Source: Corallococcus praedator
GTDB lineage: Bacteria > Myxococcota > Myxococcia > Myxococcales > Myxococcaceae
Length of the DNA stretch: 43,492 nt
Direction: 5' to 3'
Assembly (NCBI RefSeq): GCF_003612125.1
Contig: NZ_RAWI01000031.1
Coordinates: 1-43,492 of the forward strand
In this document: positions 1 to 9,376 of the stretch, piece by piece
Position numbering within the stretch: position 1 is the first letter of the stretch
Layout: each line of letters opens with the position of its first letter
Position numbers and translations under genes: made by a program
The notes under the pieces: generated by a model
The model's input: only the letters and a program-made list of their open reading frames with translations
What the model was told of the DNA's origin: nothing
The model's database searches: none

Positions 1-874
1 GGCGGCGCACTTCCAGCCGTGCTCGCAGGTCCAGCGTTGGCGACACCGCGTCGACTCCCGCGCCCGCCACCACGCCCCATGCGCCACCCTCACCGGGACG
101 TCCTCCCCAGCCGGCGAATATCTGCGCTTCAAAGCCACTCGCCTTGTCCCGTCGCGCAACCAGCACCGCCGTGCCGTCCAGGTGCGCCAGCGTCACCGTT
201 CGCGAAGGACCGTCCGTCCGCCGTCCGTCATGCACCGCGGACAATGCCAGCGCGTAGCGTCCAGGCCGTGATGGCCGGCCAGAGAGGAGGTGCTGCAAGT
301 CCAGTGCGACCTCCGCGCCCATGAGGCGGAGTCCCAGGACGTCGGAGGTGAAGCCCTCCAGGTAGAAAGGCCCAGCGGTGGCGGTGAGCACCCCTCCGGC
401 GGGATGTTGGTCCGGGTTGCCCCGGTTGGAGTAGTGACGCACCAGGTGCCCGGACAGCAGGCTGTAGCTGTCCATCGCGCCTGCCCACAGCGCCACGGGT
501 GTTGCCTCGTTTCCCAGGCGGAGGAAGCGCACCCACTGCCCCCAGTCGGACAGGGTGTCCCAGTCCTCCTTGCGGAGCAGGCCCGCGCCTTTGTCCCCGT
601 TCCACAGCCTCCATCGCACCGGGGCCCCCAGATTGAGTCCGAGCGTCGCTCCTCCGTCCACCACCACCGTGGGCTCCATCTGCATGAAGCCTTCGTCCTC
701 GCCCGTCTTTGAACGCAGCGTCAGCGCCATGGCCTCCAGTCGCAACAGGTAGGCCCACTCCCGGCGAGGAGGGCGCTCCTCTTCCAACGGCGATGCGTCC
801 GGGAGGGTCTCCGCCCCGACAGAGGCAGGCAGGAGCAGCCACAGCCAGAGAGCCCACTTCCGCGCCACGTGCAT
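1..874 (-). CDS. Secreted protein of unknown function, 3' end cut by window edge
   Basis: The minus frame is open from an ATG at 874 to the window edge, giving 291 codons without a stop. The product starts with a charged n-region and a Leu/Trp-rich core (MHVARKWALWLWLLLPASVG), a convincing Sec signal peptide. The rest is rich in alternating hydrophobic and polar stretches with many Gly and Trp, including LGLNLGAPVRWRLWNGDK and LLSGHLVRHYSNRG near the middle. This suggests a beta-rich envelope protein, possibly a barrel. I do not recognise a family. It is divergent from the DUF2381 gene, with about 215 bp between the two starts. The start is supported by the signal peptide; the C-terminus lies outside the window. 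Confidence 0.72.
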   Translation of the reverse strand, partial: MHVARKWALWLWLLLPASVGAETLPDASPLEEERPPRREWAYLLRLEAMALTLRSKTGEDEGFMQMEPTVVVDGGATLGLNLGAPVRWRLWNGDKGAGLLRKEDWDTLSDWGQWVRFLRLGNEATPVALWAGAMDSYSLLSGHLVRHYSNRGNPDQHPAGGVLTATAGPFYLEGFTSDVLGLRLMGAEVALDLQHLLSGRPSRPGRYALALSAVHDGRRTDGPSRTVTLAHLDGTAVLVARRDKASGFEAQIFAGWGGRPGEGGAWGVVAGAGVDAVSPTLDLRARLEVRR

Positions 875-1024
875 GCCGCCTCCTGTGACTGAAAGCCCAG
901 CGATGCCGGAAGCAAAGGACACACGTCTGACGTTCGACCCGGCTTCGATGCCACGGTCTTGAAGGGCAGAGTCTCCGCCTCCTCTCGCGGACAGCCGCGC
1001 TCCCGTAAGCGCGGGCCCCGATGA

Positions 1025-1069
1025 AGGGACGCGAGGCGCAGTGCGTCCCTCCTGGACGGACGCACTGCG
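1025..1069. promoter_or_regulatory. Two overlapping, mutually exclusive inverted repeats upstream of the DUF2381 gene
   Basis: An 8-bp pair, AGGGACGC (1025-1032) and GCGTCCCT (1043-1050), overlaps a perfect 12-bp pair, CGCAGTGCGTCC (1037-1048) and GGACGCACTGCG (1058-1069). The two hairpins share bases 1043-1048 and cannot form together. The larger one ends 20 bp before the ATG at 1090. It could be an operator between divergent genes, an attenuator-like leader, or a terminator-like barrier. There is no U-tract. Function is inferred only from the symmetry. Confidence 0.4.
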
Positions 1070-1089
1070 GACGCTATGCTTCAGGTCCT

Positions 1090-2013
1090 ATGAAGACGTC
1101 CCTACCTGCGAAGTGGGTGTTGCTCGGCGCGCTGCTCGCGGGCTCCGCGTTGGCGGAGGGGCGTGAGCAGCCCGGTGTCCGGAGCCTGTTCCTGTCGAGT
1201 CAGCCAGACGCCGCGCCTCAACGTGTGTACGTGAAGGGGCAAAGGGTGACGGTCCTTCGCTTCGCGCAGGCAGTGGACGTGGAGCGGACCCGCCTGCTGG
1301 GAGGGGAGGGCCGGTTCGAGCCCCTGGGCATCGTCGGGCGGAAGGTCATCCTGGAACCTCGTCAGGATCTGGCCTCGGACGAAGGGTTCTCCCTGGTGGT
1401 GACCCTGGCCGACGGGCGTGAAATTCCCTTCCTCCTTCGTCCTCATGGACAGGGGGAAGGGCGAGGCGCGGACCAGCAACTCGACGTCTTCGATGATCAC
1501 CAGAGTTGCGAAGCCTCGGTGGCGGCGCTCCGCGATTCGGCGCAGGAGAACAGGGCCTTGCGCGCGGAGTTGGAGAAGCTCCGCAAGGAGGAAACCTCCG
1601 AGGACCATGCGCTGGCGGCGCTGATGGCCTCGGGCTCCGTGGCCCAGACGCCCTTCACGCTCGCGGACCACTTCTCTGGGAAGGATGAAGACGCGGCATT
1701 GGACGGCTCCGTCTTTCGAGGCAACGGGAAGGCTGCCGTCGTCTTCAAGGTGAAGAACCTCAATGCGACCCAGCCATGGAGCGTGAAGACCGTGCGTCTG
1801 GTGGGGGTTTCGGATGCGAGGGAACGAGCCGTGGCCCTGCGGCTGTCGGCGGCGGAAATCGCGCCAGGAACTTCCGGCGTGGTGGCACTGGTCGCGGATG
1901 GGAGCGCATTCTTGGACGAGGGCACGCTGACCTCCCTGTTCCTGGAGTTGTATCGCCAGGACGGGCTTCGGCAGGCCATGGTTCAACTGGATCCGCACCT
2001 GATCGGAAAGTAA
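1090..2013 (+). CDS. DUF2381 / TIGR02268 family secreted protein
   Basis: The product resembles the Myxococcus paralogous family TIGR02268 (DUF2381), whose function is unknown and whose genes often sit beside a small lipoprotein gene and sometimes a Ser/Thr kinase. I chose ATG 1090 because it gives a clean signal peptide (MKTSLPAKWVLLGALLAGSA, cleavage after ALAEG). An in-frame start at 1021 would put 23 odd residues in front. After a beta-rich N-terminal half there is a coiled-coil stretch at about residues 148-175 (CEASVAALRDSAQENRALRA and onward), then a second beta-rich domain. The length of 307 aa is normal for the family. The lipoprotein gene starts 10 bp after the stop, so the two are probably co-transcribed. 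The overlapping hairpins at 1025-1069 lie just upstream. Confidence 0.82.
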   Translation: MKTSLPAKWVLLGALLAGSALAEGREQPGVRSLFLSSQPDAAPQRVYVKGQRVTVLRFAQAVDVERTRLLGGEGRFEPLGIVGRKVILEPRQDLASDEGFSLVVTLADGREIPFLLRPHGQGEGRGADQQLDVFDDHQSCEASVAALRDSAQENRALRAELEKLRKEETSEDHALAALMASGSVAQTPFTLADHFSGKDEDAALDGSVFRGNGKAAVVFKVKNLNATQPWSVKTVRLVGVSDARERAVALRLSAAEIAPGTSGVVALVADGSAFLDEGTLTSLFLELYRQDGLRQAMVQLDPHLIGK

Positions 2014-2023
2014 GAGCGACCGG

Positions 2024-2521
2024 ATGAGTTCCCGCAAATGCATGTTCGTGGGGTGGATGGGCCTGCTGGGATTGTCGTTGGGCTGCGCCACGGTCCCTGG
2101 AGAAGTTCGCCTTCGAGCCGACGGCACGCCCCTGTCGGAGAAGTGCCCGGAGAAGTCGCAGGAGGTCATGAAGTATCTGCGGCTCTTCGTGGGGGAGGCC
2201 GCCTGGGTCCAGCTGGATGCGAACCAGAGCCGTGCGGACACCATCACCCTCTACGACGGCCCCATCGAGAGCGTGTTGGACGAGGACATTGGGACCCTGG
2301 ATGCGCCGGCCCGGCTCTACGGACGCGTCTGGACCGGAGGAGCGCAACCGGTCATCCGCTACTACTCGGCCCAGTCCATGAAGGGCGGAGACATCATCCC
2401 CATCTGCGCCGTGGCGCGGCTTGGGTTCGGACAGTTGCGCAAGCTGCCAGAGTCCAAGCCGGGAACCGCGGTCCTCGCTTCACCGCGAGCAGGTGTCTAC
2501 ATCGTCAATGAGTTCAGGTGA
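2024..2521 (+). CDS. Small lipoprotein paired with DUF2381 protein
   Basis: This 165-aa protein has a hydrophobic leader ending in a lipobox, LSLGCATV, with the lipidated Cys at residue 21. It should therefore be membrane-anchored by lipidation. Beyond the leader no catalytic motif is visible. The body contains two further Cys, one in the N-terminal third (EKCPEK) and one near the end (IPICAV), which could pair in the periplasm. It follows the DUF2381 gene by 10 bp and is probably in the same transcript. This arrangement is common in Myxococcus relatives, so I infer a shared but unknown envelope role. Confidence 0.72.
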   Translation: MSSRKCMFVGWMGLLGLSLGCATVPGEVRLRADGTPLSEKCPEKSQEVMKYLRLFVGEAAWVQLDANQSRADTITLYDGPIESVLDEDIGTLDAPARLYGRVWTGGAQPVIRYYSAQSMKGGDIIPICAVARLGFGQLRKLPESKPGTAVLASPRAGVYIVNEFR

Positions 2522-2652
2522 GTCCTGGCGTCCGCCGGGGACTGAAGACGCGACGCACGCGCTCAAGGACCTGAGGCCCAGGCCAACAGGCGCTCCGTCT
2601 CCCTCTGGCATGCCAGGTGGTCATCCCCGGTAACGCTGTCCACCCTTGGGGT

Positions 2653-5257
2653 ATGGCCGACGAACGCCCGAGCGGCCGTGCTGCCAGGCCCGCGGTGCGG
2701 TCCCCAGGCCATGGTCGCAAGCGGCGAGGACCGGCCCCGAGGCGCCCGGGCCCGCCCGCCTGGAGCGGCCCCCTGGAGGCGCTGTGTGCCCGGCTGGACA
2801 CGACGCCCCAGGGACTGTCCCAGGCAAGGGCGGAGGCGCGACTCGCCTCGGGAGGCCCCAACACGGTGGAGGCCCGGCACCGGCGCTCGTTGCCGGTGGA
2901 ACTCCTCCTGCGCCTGGGCAACCCGCTGGTGCTCGTGTTGCTGGTGGCCTGTGGCGTGTCGGCCGTCGTCCATGACCTGACCAGCTCCGCCATCATCGCG
3001 GTCATCGTGTTGATCAGCGTGGCGCTGGACTTCGTCCAGGAGCACCGCGCCAGCAACGCGGCGGAGCGCCTGCGCGGCGCGGTGGCCCTGCGCGCTCGCG
3101 TGCTGCGCGACGGTGAGGAGCGCGAACTGCCCGCGGTGTCTCTTGTCCCCGGAGACGTGGTCCTGCTCGCGGCTGGCAGCCGGGTGCCAGCGGATGCGCG
3201 CCTCCTGGCGTCGCGGGAGCTGTCCGTCAACGAATCGCTGCTCACCGGCGAGCCCTATCCCGTGGAGAAGGCCCCCGCGGACGTGCCGGCGGACGCTCCG
3301 CTCGCGGAGGTGGGCAACGCCGTCTTTTCCGGCACCTCGGTGTTGGAAGGCACCGCCCGGGTGCTCGTCTTCGCCACCGGAGGCGACACGGAGGTGGGCG
3401 GCATCACCCGGGCCCTGGACACCCCCGTCGCCTCCACCGCGTTTGAAAAGGACACGCGCCGCTTCTCCGGGATGTTGATGCGGCTGACGGTGCTGATGGT
3501 GCTGTTCGTGCTCCTGGTGAACCTGACCCTGGAGCGACCGTTGCTGGAGTCCTTCCTCTTCGCCGTGGCGCTGGCGGTGGGACTGACGCCGGAGTTGTTG
3601 CCCATGGTCGTGTCGGTGACGCTCGCGCGAGGCGCCCTGCGGCTCGCGAGCCAGGGCGTCATCGTCAAGCGGTTGAGCGCGGTGCACGACCTGGGGTGCA
3701 TGGACGTGCTGTGCACGGACAAGACGGGGACGCTCACCGAGGCGAGCATCCGGATGGAGCGCCACGAGGACGCCTCCTGTGAGCAGAGCGAGCGCGTCCT
3801 GGAATGGGCCTTCCTCAACAGCCACTTCGCGACCGGCCTGCGCAGCCCCATGGACGCGGCCATCCTCGCGCGCCCCCTGCCGTGCACGCAGGGCTGGAGC
3901 AAACAGGACGAACTGCCCTTCGACTTCGAGCGTCGCCGCGTGTCCGTGCTGCTGGAGAAGGCCGGCCGCCGCGTGCTGGTGGTGAAGGGCGCGCCGGAGG
4001 ACCTGTGAAGCACGGGAGGACGCGGACGGGACCATGCGCGCCCTGGACACGGCCGCGCGAGACGCCTTGCAGGCCCGGGTGGATGCGCTGGGGGAGGAGG
4101 GCTTCCGGGTGCTGGGTGTCGCCTGGCGCGAGGGGCTGTCTCCGGGAGCACCCGCGACCCTGGAGGACGAGGCGCGGCTCGTCTTCGCGGGCTTCGTCGC
4201 CTTCCTGGATCCGCCCAAGCAGAGCGCGCGTCCGGCGCTGGCGGCGCTCGCCCAGGCGGGCATCGCGGTCAAGGTGGTGACGGGCGACAACGCGCGCGTG
4301 GCGGTGCATGTCTGCCGCGAGCTGGGGTTGGAGGTCGAGGACGTGCTCACCGGCGCGGAGGTGGCGCTGCTGGACGACCCGGGCCTGCGCGCGCGAGCCG
4401 GATCCACCACGGTCTTCGCCCGGGTGTCCCCCGCGCAGAAGGGCCGCATCCTGCGCGCGCTGCGGCAGCGGCGCCACGTGGTGGGCTACCTGGGAGACGG
4501 CATCAACGACGCGCCGTCGCTGCACGAAGCGGACGTGGGCATCTCCGTCGCGGGGGCGGTGGACGTGGCGCGCGAGGCCGCGGCGTTGATCCTCCTGCGA
4601 CAGGAGCTGGGCGTCCTGCACGACGGCGTCATGGAGGGGCGGCGCACCTTCGGCAACGTCATGAAGTACATCCGCATGGGGACCAGCTCCAACTTCGGGA
4701 ACATGCTGAGCATGGCCGTGGCGTCGCTGGTGCTGCCGTTCCTGCCCATGCTCCCCATCCAGATCCTCCTCAACAACCTGCTGTATGACGTGTCGGAGCT
4801 GGCCATCCCCCTGGATACGGTGGACGCGGAGCAACTGGAGAAGCCCCCGCGCTGGGACATGCGCGTCGTGCGCCTGTACATGGCGGTGTTCGGCTCGCTC
4901 AGCTCGCTCTTCGACGCGGCCACCTTCGCGGTGTTGCTGCGCGGCTTCCACGCCGACGCGACGCTCTTCCAGACGGGCTGGTTCATGGAGTCGCTGACCA
5001 CGCAGGTGCTGGTCATCTTCATCATCCGGACCCGGGGAGGGCCGGGGCGCAGTCCTCCGTCGCGCTGGCTGCTGCTGTCATCGCTCAGCATGGTGATGGT
5101 GGCCAACGTGCTGCCCTTCACACCCCTGGGAGCCTTCTTCGGCTTCGTGGCGCCCCCGCCGAGGGTGCTGCTGTCGCTCGCCGCGCTGGTGGTGCTCTAC
5201 CTGCTGTGCGCGGCGCTGCTCAACCGCTGGTTCCTCCGCCGCTTCAGCACCGCGTGA
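2653..5257 (+). pseudogene. mgtA: Mg2+-transporting P-type ATPase (MgtA-like, P3B type), frameshifted near 4004
   Basis: Two adjacent frames together encode a complete P3B ATPase. The first (2653-4008) has the N-terminal cation-ATPase domain, the phosphorylation motif DKTGTLT and the P3B-type membrane motif GLTPELLPMVVSVTLARG. It stops with TGA at 4006 just after KGAPEDL. The second frame continues without a gap as CEAREDADGTMRALD, then TGDN and GDGINDAPSLHEADVGIS, and ends with the C-terminal membrane segments. The frames fit if one TG dinucleotide is restored in gacctgtgaag (gac-ctg-tgt-gaa). The combined length of about 870 aa matches the family. An internal ATG at 4034 could start the C-terminal half, but that half lacks the phosphorylated Asp. 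This is either a real inactivating deletion or a sequence error. ATG 2653 is preferred over an upstream GTG. Confidence 0.8.
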
Positions 5258-5335
5258 CACCGCGTTCTTTTTCGCGCCGCCCATGCAATCGCTCGGCCCC
5301 TGGCGCGTGTGGAGGCTCATGAGCGGAGAGACCGA

Positions 5336-6820
5336 ATGAATTGGAACCCCGTGCGCCTCTTGAGCGTCCTCGCCGTCCTGTTGCTGTTCGTGCCCGTCGC
5401 GGGCGCGGCGCCGAAGGCGCAGGAGCTGGACCGGCTGGTCACGCAGTACCACCAGCTGCGCCAGTTCAACGGCGCCGTGCTCGTCGCCAACGAGAAGGGC
5501 GTCATCCTCAAGAAGGGCTACGGCTTCGCCAACTTCGAATGGCAGGCCCCGAACACGCCGGACACGAAGTTCCGCCTGGCCTCCGTCTCCAAGCAGTTCA
5601 CCGCGATGGTCGTCCTGCAGCTCGTCGCGGAGGGCAAGCTCCAACTGGAAGACCCGCTGGTGAAGCTGCTGCCCGACTATCGCAAGGACACGGGCTCGCG
5701 CGTCACCCTCACGCACCTGCTGAACCACACCTCGGGCATTCCCAACTACACGTCCGCGCCTGGCTTCTTCGAGAAGGTGTCGCGCAATCCCTACAAGGTC
5801 GCGGACTTCGTGAAGGAGTTCGCCAGCGGCGACCTCCAGTTCGAGCCCGGCTCCAAGTTCGCCTACAGCAACTCCGGCTACTTCCTGCTCGGCGCCATCA
5901 TCGAGCGCGCCACCGGCAAGACGTACGCGCAGGCGGTCCAGGAGCGCATCTTCGACAAGCTGGGGATGAAGAGCTCCGGCTACGACGTGTACGCCACCGT
6001 GCTCCCCAAGCGCGCGAGCGGCTACGAACTGGAGCCGGAGGGCTACATCAACGCCCCCTATCTGGACATGTCCATCCCGTACGCGGCCGGCTCGCTGTAC
6101 TCCACGGTGGAGGACCTCTACCTCTGGGACCGCGCGCTCTACACGGACGCGCTGCTGCCCTCGGCGCTCAAGCAGAAGATGTTCACGCCCGGGCTGGAGA
6201 AGTACGGCTTCGGGTGGACCATTGAACCGATGAAGCTGCAGGACGACAAGACGGAGCTGGCCACGGTGACGCACAGCGGCGGCATCAACGGGTTCAGCAC
6301 CCGCATCTTCCGCATCCCCGCGAGCCGGGAGGTCGTCATCCTCCTGGACAACACGTCGCGCGGCGACAGGCTCAAGGAGCTCGCGAACGGGTTGTTCAGC
6401 GTCCTCCATGGCATCACGCCCAAGGCGCCCCGGCCCGGCATCCGGGAGACCTTGAGCCAGACGCTCGACAAGGCGCCCGTGGCGGACCTCATCGCCCGGT
6501 ATCGCGACCTGAAGGCGAAGAAGGCGGACGCGTATGACTTCTCCGAGCAGCAGCTCAACGACCTGGGCTACCAGTTCCTCCGCGCGGGGCGGGTCACGGA
6601 CGCCATTGAAGTCTTCAAGCTGAACGTGGAGATGTTCCCGAAGAACGGGAACCTCTACGACAGCTTGGGGGAGGCGTACCTGGCCCACGGCGACAAGGAA
6701 CAGGCCCGGGTGAACTACCGCAAGGCGCTGGAGCTGGAGCCGAACATGCCGAGCGCGGTGGAGGCACTCAAGACGCTGGGGCCCGCGGCGACGGCGCCCG
6801 CGACGAAGGCTGTTCCCTGA
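5336..6820 (+). CDS. Secreted serine beta-lactamase-like hydrolase with C-terminal TPRs
   Basis: The 494-aa product has a signal peptide (LLSVLAVLLLFVPVAGAAP). A class C beta-lactamase/D-Ala-D-Ala peptidase-like domain follows with all three active-site elements: SVSK at residues 83-86 (nucleophile Ser83, Lys86), YSN at 177-179 and HSGG at 313-316. The HSGG box in place of KTG is usual for the esterase/peptidase branch. The region from about 405 to the end has TPR-type helices (LYDSLGEAYLAHGDKEQARV). The substrate is unknown; peptide or ester hydrolysis in the periplasm is likely. ATG 5336 is chosen because it begins the signal peptide; nine residues from an earlier in-frame start add nothing. 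It stands alone, with about 78 bp after the ATPase gene. Confidence 0.87.
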   Translation: MNWNPVRLLSVLAVLLLFVPVAGAAPKAQELDRLVTQYHQLRQFNGAVLVANEKGVILKKGYGFANFEWQAPNTPDTKFRLASVSKQFTAMVVLQLVAEGKLQLEDPLVKLLPDYRKDTGSRVTLTHLLNHTSGIPNYTSAPGFFEKVSRNPYKVADFVKEFASGDLQFEPGSKFAYSNSGYFLLGAIIERATGKTYAQAVQERIFDKLGMKSSGYDVYATVLPKRASGYELEPEGYINAPYLDMSIPYAAGSLYSTVEDLYLWDRALYTDALLPSALKQKMFTPGLEKYGFGWTIEPMKLQDDKTELATVTHSGGINGFSTRIFRIPASREVVILLDNTSRGDRLKELANGLFSVLHGITPKAPRPGIRETLSQTLDKAPVADLIARYRDLKAKKADAYDFSEQQLNDLGYQFLRAGRVTDAIEVFKLNVEMFPKNGNLYDSLGEAYLAHGDKEQARVNYRKALELEPNMPSAVEALKTLGPAATAPATKAVP

Positions 6821-6907
6821 AGGACCGTGCGGGGAACGAATGGACCCGTTCCCCGCGACGTTCTGCTAGGTGGAGGCCCGACGTTCGTCCCTTCCGGAGG
6901 TGCCTGG

Positions 6908-7480
6908 ATGAAGCTCTATTTCAATCCGAAGAGTCGCGCGGTGATCGCCAAGTGGATGCTCGATGAGTGCGGTGCCGAGTACGAGATCGTCCCCATCAGC
7001 TTCGAGAAGGGCGAGCACAAGGCGCCGGAGTTCCTGAAGATCAACCCGGCCGGCAAGCTGCCCGCGTTGGTGGACGGAGCGACCCGCGTGTTCGAGGGCG
7101 CGGCCATCTGTCTGTACCTGGCCGACAAGTATCCCCAGGCGAAACTCGCGCCGAAGCTGGATGCGCCGGAGCGCGGCCGCTACCTGTCCCTGATGGTGTA
7201 CTCGACGTCCCAGTTGGAGCCCTCGATGGGCGACTTCCTGATGAAGGCCCCGACGGCGCCCTCGCGCGGCTGGACGGACTTCGAGGGGGCCCTGAACGCC
7301 ATCGAGAACGAGCTGGGCGACGGGCCCTACCTGTTCGGCGACTGGTTCACCGCGGCCGACGTGATGATCGGCTCGATGTTCATCTGGCAGCGCATGTTCG
7401 GCTCCACGTCGGGCCGTCCGAAGATTGACGCCTACGTGGACCGGCTCCTGGCCCGTCCCAAGGGCATGAAGCTGCGCTGA
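6908..7480 (+). CDS. Glutathione S-transferase family protein
   Basis: At 190 aa this is a typical cytosolic GST. The N-terminal thioredoxin-like half starts KLYFNPKSRAVIAKWMLDE and contains NPAGKLPALVDG, with the cis-Pro of the glutathione site, and FEGAAICLYLADKYP. The C-terminal half is helical and ends with the GDWFTAADVMIGSMFIW motif that stabilises the fold. ATG 6908 is supported by a GGAGG ribosome-binding site at 6896-6900. The natural substrate cannot be read from the sequence. It is convergent with the LysR gene, and a strong hairpin lies between them. Confidence 0.9.
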   Translation: MKLYFNPKSRAVIAKWMLDECGAEYEIVPISFEKGEHKAPEFLKINPAGKLPALVDGATRVFEGAAICLYLADKYPQAKLAPKLDAPERGRYLSLMVYSTSQLEPSMGDFLMKAPTAPSRGWTDFEGALNAIENELGDGPYLFGDWFTAADVMIGSMFIWQRMFGSTSGRPKIDAYVDRLLARPKGMKLR

Positions 7481-7486
7481 AGCCTC

Positions 7487-7516
7487 CGGGGCGCGCCCTG
7501 TCTCAAGCGCGCCCCG
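7487..7516. terminator. Hairpin between convergent GST and LysR genes
   Basis: CGGGGCGCGC (7487-7496) and GCGCGCCCCG (7507-7516) form a perfect 10-bp stem with a 10-nt loop. It lies in the 22-bp gap between the two converging genes and overlaps the last codons of the LysR gene. There is no T-tract, which is common for hairpins in GC-rich genomes. A bidirectional terminator is the likely role. Confidence 0.5.
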
Positions 7517-8417
7517 AGTCGTCCCCTGCCGGTGCCGCGAACCCGCGCGCCAGCCAGTCGATGAACACGCGCACGCGAGGCGAGAGCTGCCGGCTGCGCG
7601 GGTAGAGCAGCGACACCGGCGTCGGCGTGGGCGGATGCGCGGTCAGCACCGGCACCAGCGTGCCTTTCGCGAAGTCCTCCTCCAGGTGGTAGCGCGGGGC
7701 CTGCATCAGCCCGAAGCCCAGCCGCGCGGAGGCCACCAGACTCTCCGCACCGTTCACCGACACCGTGGCGGGAAGCACCACGTGGCGCACCTCACCGCCC
7801 ACGGTGAACTCCAGCGGCAACAGGCTCCCCGTCGCGGAGGAACGGAACCCCACCATCCGGTGTCCCTGCTGGAGCGCTTCAAGGCTCTCCGGCACGCCAT
7901 GCCGCGCCAGATACGCCGGTGACGCGCACGTCACCTCCTCCAGCATCGCGACCCTCCGGGCCACCATGTCGCTGTCGTGGAGGTCCCCCACGCGCAGCAC
8001 GCAGTCGATGCCCTCCCGGACCAGATCCACCAGCCGGTCCCCCTCGCTCATGTACAGCTCGATGCCCGGGTAGCGCTCCAGGAACTCCGGCAGCCGGGGC
8101 AGCACGAACCTGCGCGCCAGCGTCCCGTGCACGTCCACGCGCAACAGCCCCTTCGGCTGCGCCCCCGCGAACGCCGCGTCCGCTTCCTCCAGGTCCGCCA
8201 GCAGCGACACGCAGCGCTGGTAGTACGCCTCGCCGTCCAGCGTGGGGCTCACATGCCGCGTCGTGCGCTGGAGCAGGCGCACGCCCAGCCGCTCCTCCAA
8301 CTGCTTCACCGCGTCCGTCACCGACGACCGGGGAAGCCCCAGGTCCTGGGCCGCCTGCGTGAAGCTCCTGCGCTCCACGATGCGGGTGAAGACCCTCAGT
8401 GCATCGAACCGGTCCAT
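7503..8417 (-). CDS. LysR-family transcriptional regulator
   Basis: The 304-aa protein begins with the LysR winged helix-turn-helix (LRVFTRIVERRSFTQAAQDL, then LPRSSVTDAVKQLEERLGVR). A linker helix and a periplasmic-binding-protein-like effector domain follow to the C-terminus (YMSEGDRLVDLVREGIDCVL, GFRSSATG). It starts at ATG 8417, reading away from the short-chain dehydrogenase gene across a 104-bp gap. In this family that layout usually means control of both genes from shared sites. Sequence type resembles the CrgA/PtxR-like subgroup common beside oxidoreductases. The effector molecule is unknown. Confidence 0.93.
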   Translation of the reverse strand: MDRFDALRVFTRIVERRSFTQAAQDLGLPRSSVTDAVKQLEERLGVRLLQRTTRHVSPTLDGEAYYQRCVSLLADLEEADAAFAGAQPKGLLRVDVHGTLARRFVLPRLPEFLERYPGIELYMSEGDRLVDLVREGIDCVLRVGDLHDSDMVARRVAMLEEVTCASPAYLARHGVPESLEALQQGHRMVGFRSSATGSLLPLEFTVGGEVRHVVLPATVSVNGAESLVASARLGFGLMQAPRYHLEEDFAKGTLVPVLTAHPPTPTPVSLLYPRSRQLSPRVRVFIDWLARGFAAPAGDDSGRA

Positions 8418-8521
8418 TGTCCGCCCTGTCGAACAGTGATGACGAACCGTGCCTGATTATCCGTACGGGGGAAAGGCGCATCTTCCTCTCATCCACGCAG
8501 CAGCGACCCCGGAGAGAGACC
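8418..8521. promoter_or_regulatory. Divergent promoter/operator region between LysR and SDR genes
   Basis: These 104 bases separate the two divergent start codons and must hold both promoters. A small perfect palindrome, CCGTACGG, lies at 8461-8468 in the middle. It is a candidate half of a LysR-type site, but I see no convincing T-N11-A box and no clear -35/-10 pair. GAGAGAC just before 8522 is a modest ribosome-binding site for the dehydrogenase gene. Confidence 0.4.
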
Positions 8522-9280
8522 ATGACCGCCCAGACCCAGAACCCCCAGAGCACCAAGAAGACCGCCATCGTGACCGGCGCCTCGCGCGGCATCGGGGCCG
8601 CCGTGGCGGAGCGGCTCGCCCGGGACGGCTTCAACGTCATCGTCAACTACGCGGGCAGCAAGGACTCCGCCGAAGCGCTGGTGCGCAAGATTGAGGCGGC
8701 CGGGGGCCGCGCCCTCAGTGCCCAGGCGGATGTGTCCGACCCGACAGCCGTCGCCCGGATGTTCGACTCGGCGGAGACCGTGTTCGGCGGCGTGGACGTG
8801 CTGGTGAACAACGCGGGCGTGATGATGCTCAAGCGCTTCGCGGACAGCGACGACGCGCTGTTCGACCGGCAGATCGCCATCAACTTGAAGGGCACCTTCA
8901 ACGGCCTGCGCGAAGCCGCGCGCCGCCTGCGCGACGGGGGCCGCATCGTCAGCTTCTCCACCAGCGTCGTGGGGCTGAAGCTGGAAACCTACGGCGTCTA
9001 CGCCGCCACCAAGGCCGCCGTGGAGACGATGACGGCCATCCTCTCCAAGGAGCTGCGCGGCCGCTCCATCACCGTCAACGCCGTCGCCCCCGGCCCCACC
9101 GCCACCGACCTGTTCCTCGACGGCAAGTCGCGGGACGTCGTGGACCGCATGGCGAAGATGAACCCGCTGGAGCGCCTGGGCACCCCGGAGGACATCGCCG
9201 CGTCGGTGGCCTTCCTCGTCGGCCCTGACGGCGGGTGGATCAACGGCCAGGTGCTGCGCGCCAACGGCGGCATGGTCTGA
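8522..9280 (+). CDS. Short-chain dehydrogenase/reductase (SDR) family oxidoreductase
   Basis: The 252-aa product is a classical SDR with the NAD(P)-binding TGASRGIG, the structural NNAG, the catalytic Ser region SFSTSVVG and the YxxxK active site in YGVYAATKAAV. It ends with the GGWINGQVLRANGGMV family signature. The Asn-Tyr after the second beta strand (VIVNYAGS) suggests NADPH preference. ATG 8522 follows a purine-rich site and gives the normal family length. Divergence from a LysR gene suggests regulated expression. The substrate, a ketone or alcohol, is not predictable. Confidence 0.93.
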   Translation: MTAQTQNPQSTKKTAIVTGASRGIGAAVAERLARDGFNVIVNYAGSKDSAEALVRKIEAAGGRALSAQADVSDPTAVARMFDSAETVFGGVDVLVNNAGVMMLKRFADSDDALFDRQIAINLKGTFNGLREAARRLRDGGRIVSFSTSVVGLKLETYGVYAATKAAVETMTAILSKELRGRSITVNAVAPGPTATDLFLDGKSRDVVDRMAKMNPLERLGTPEDIAASVAFLVGPDGGWINGQVLRANGGMV

Positions 9281-9282
9281 GG

Positions 9283-9314
9283 CTTTTCTCCGGGAGGGAG
9301 TGAGGAGAAAAAAG
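9283..9314 (+). terminator. Possible terminator hairpin after SDR gene
   Basis: CTTTTCTCC (9283-9291) pairs with GGAGAAAAAAG (9304-9314), with two unpaired A residues, around a 12-nt loop. It sits three bases after the SDR stop. The U-rich side precedes the stem rather than following it, so this is a modest candidate. Confidence 0.35.
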
Positions 9315-9376
9315 GGGCCATTTCGTTGGGAGGGGGCAGGCGCGAAACCAGCGCCCCCGTCCCAGGAGCCGCACCC

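Noticed and set aside
4003-4008. Programmed ribosomal frameshift in the Mg2+ ATPase
   Set aside because: No slippery heptamer or downstream structure is evident, and P3B ATPases are not known to need one; a deletion or sequence error is simpler.
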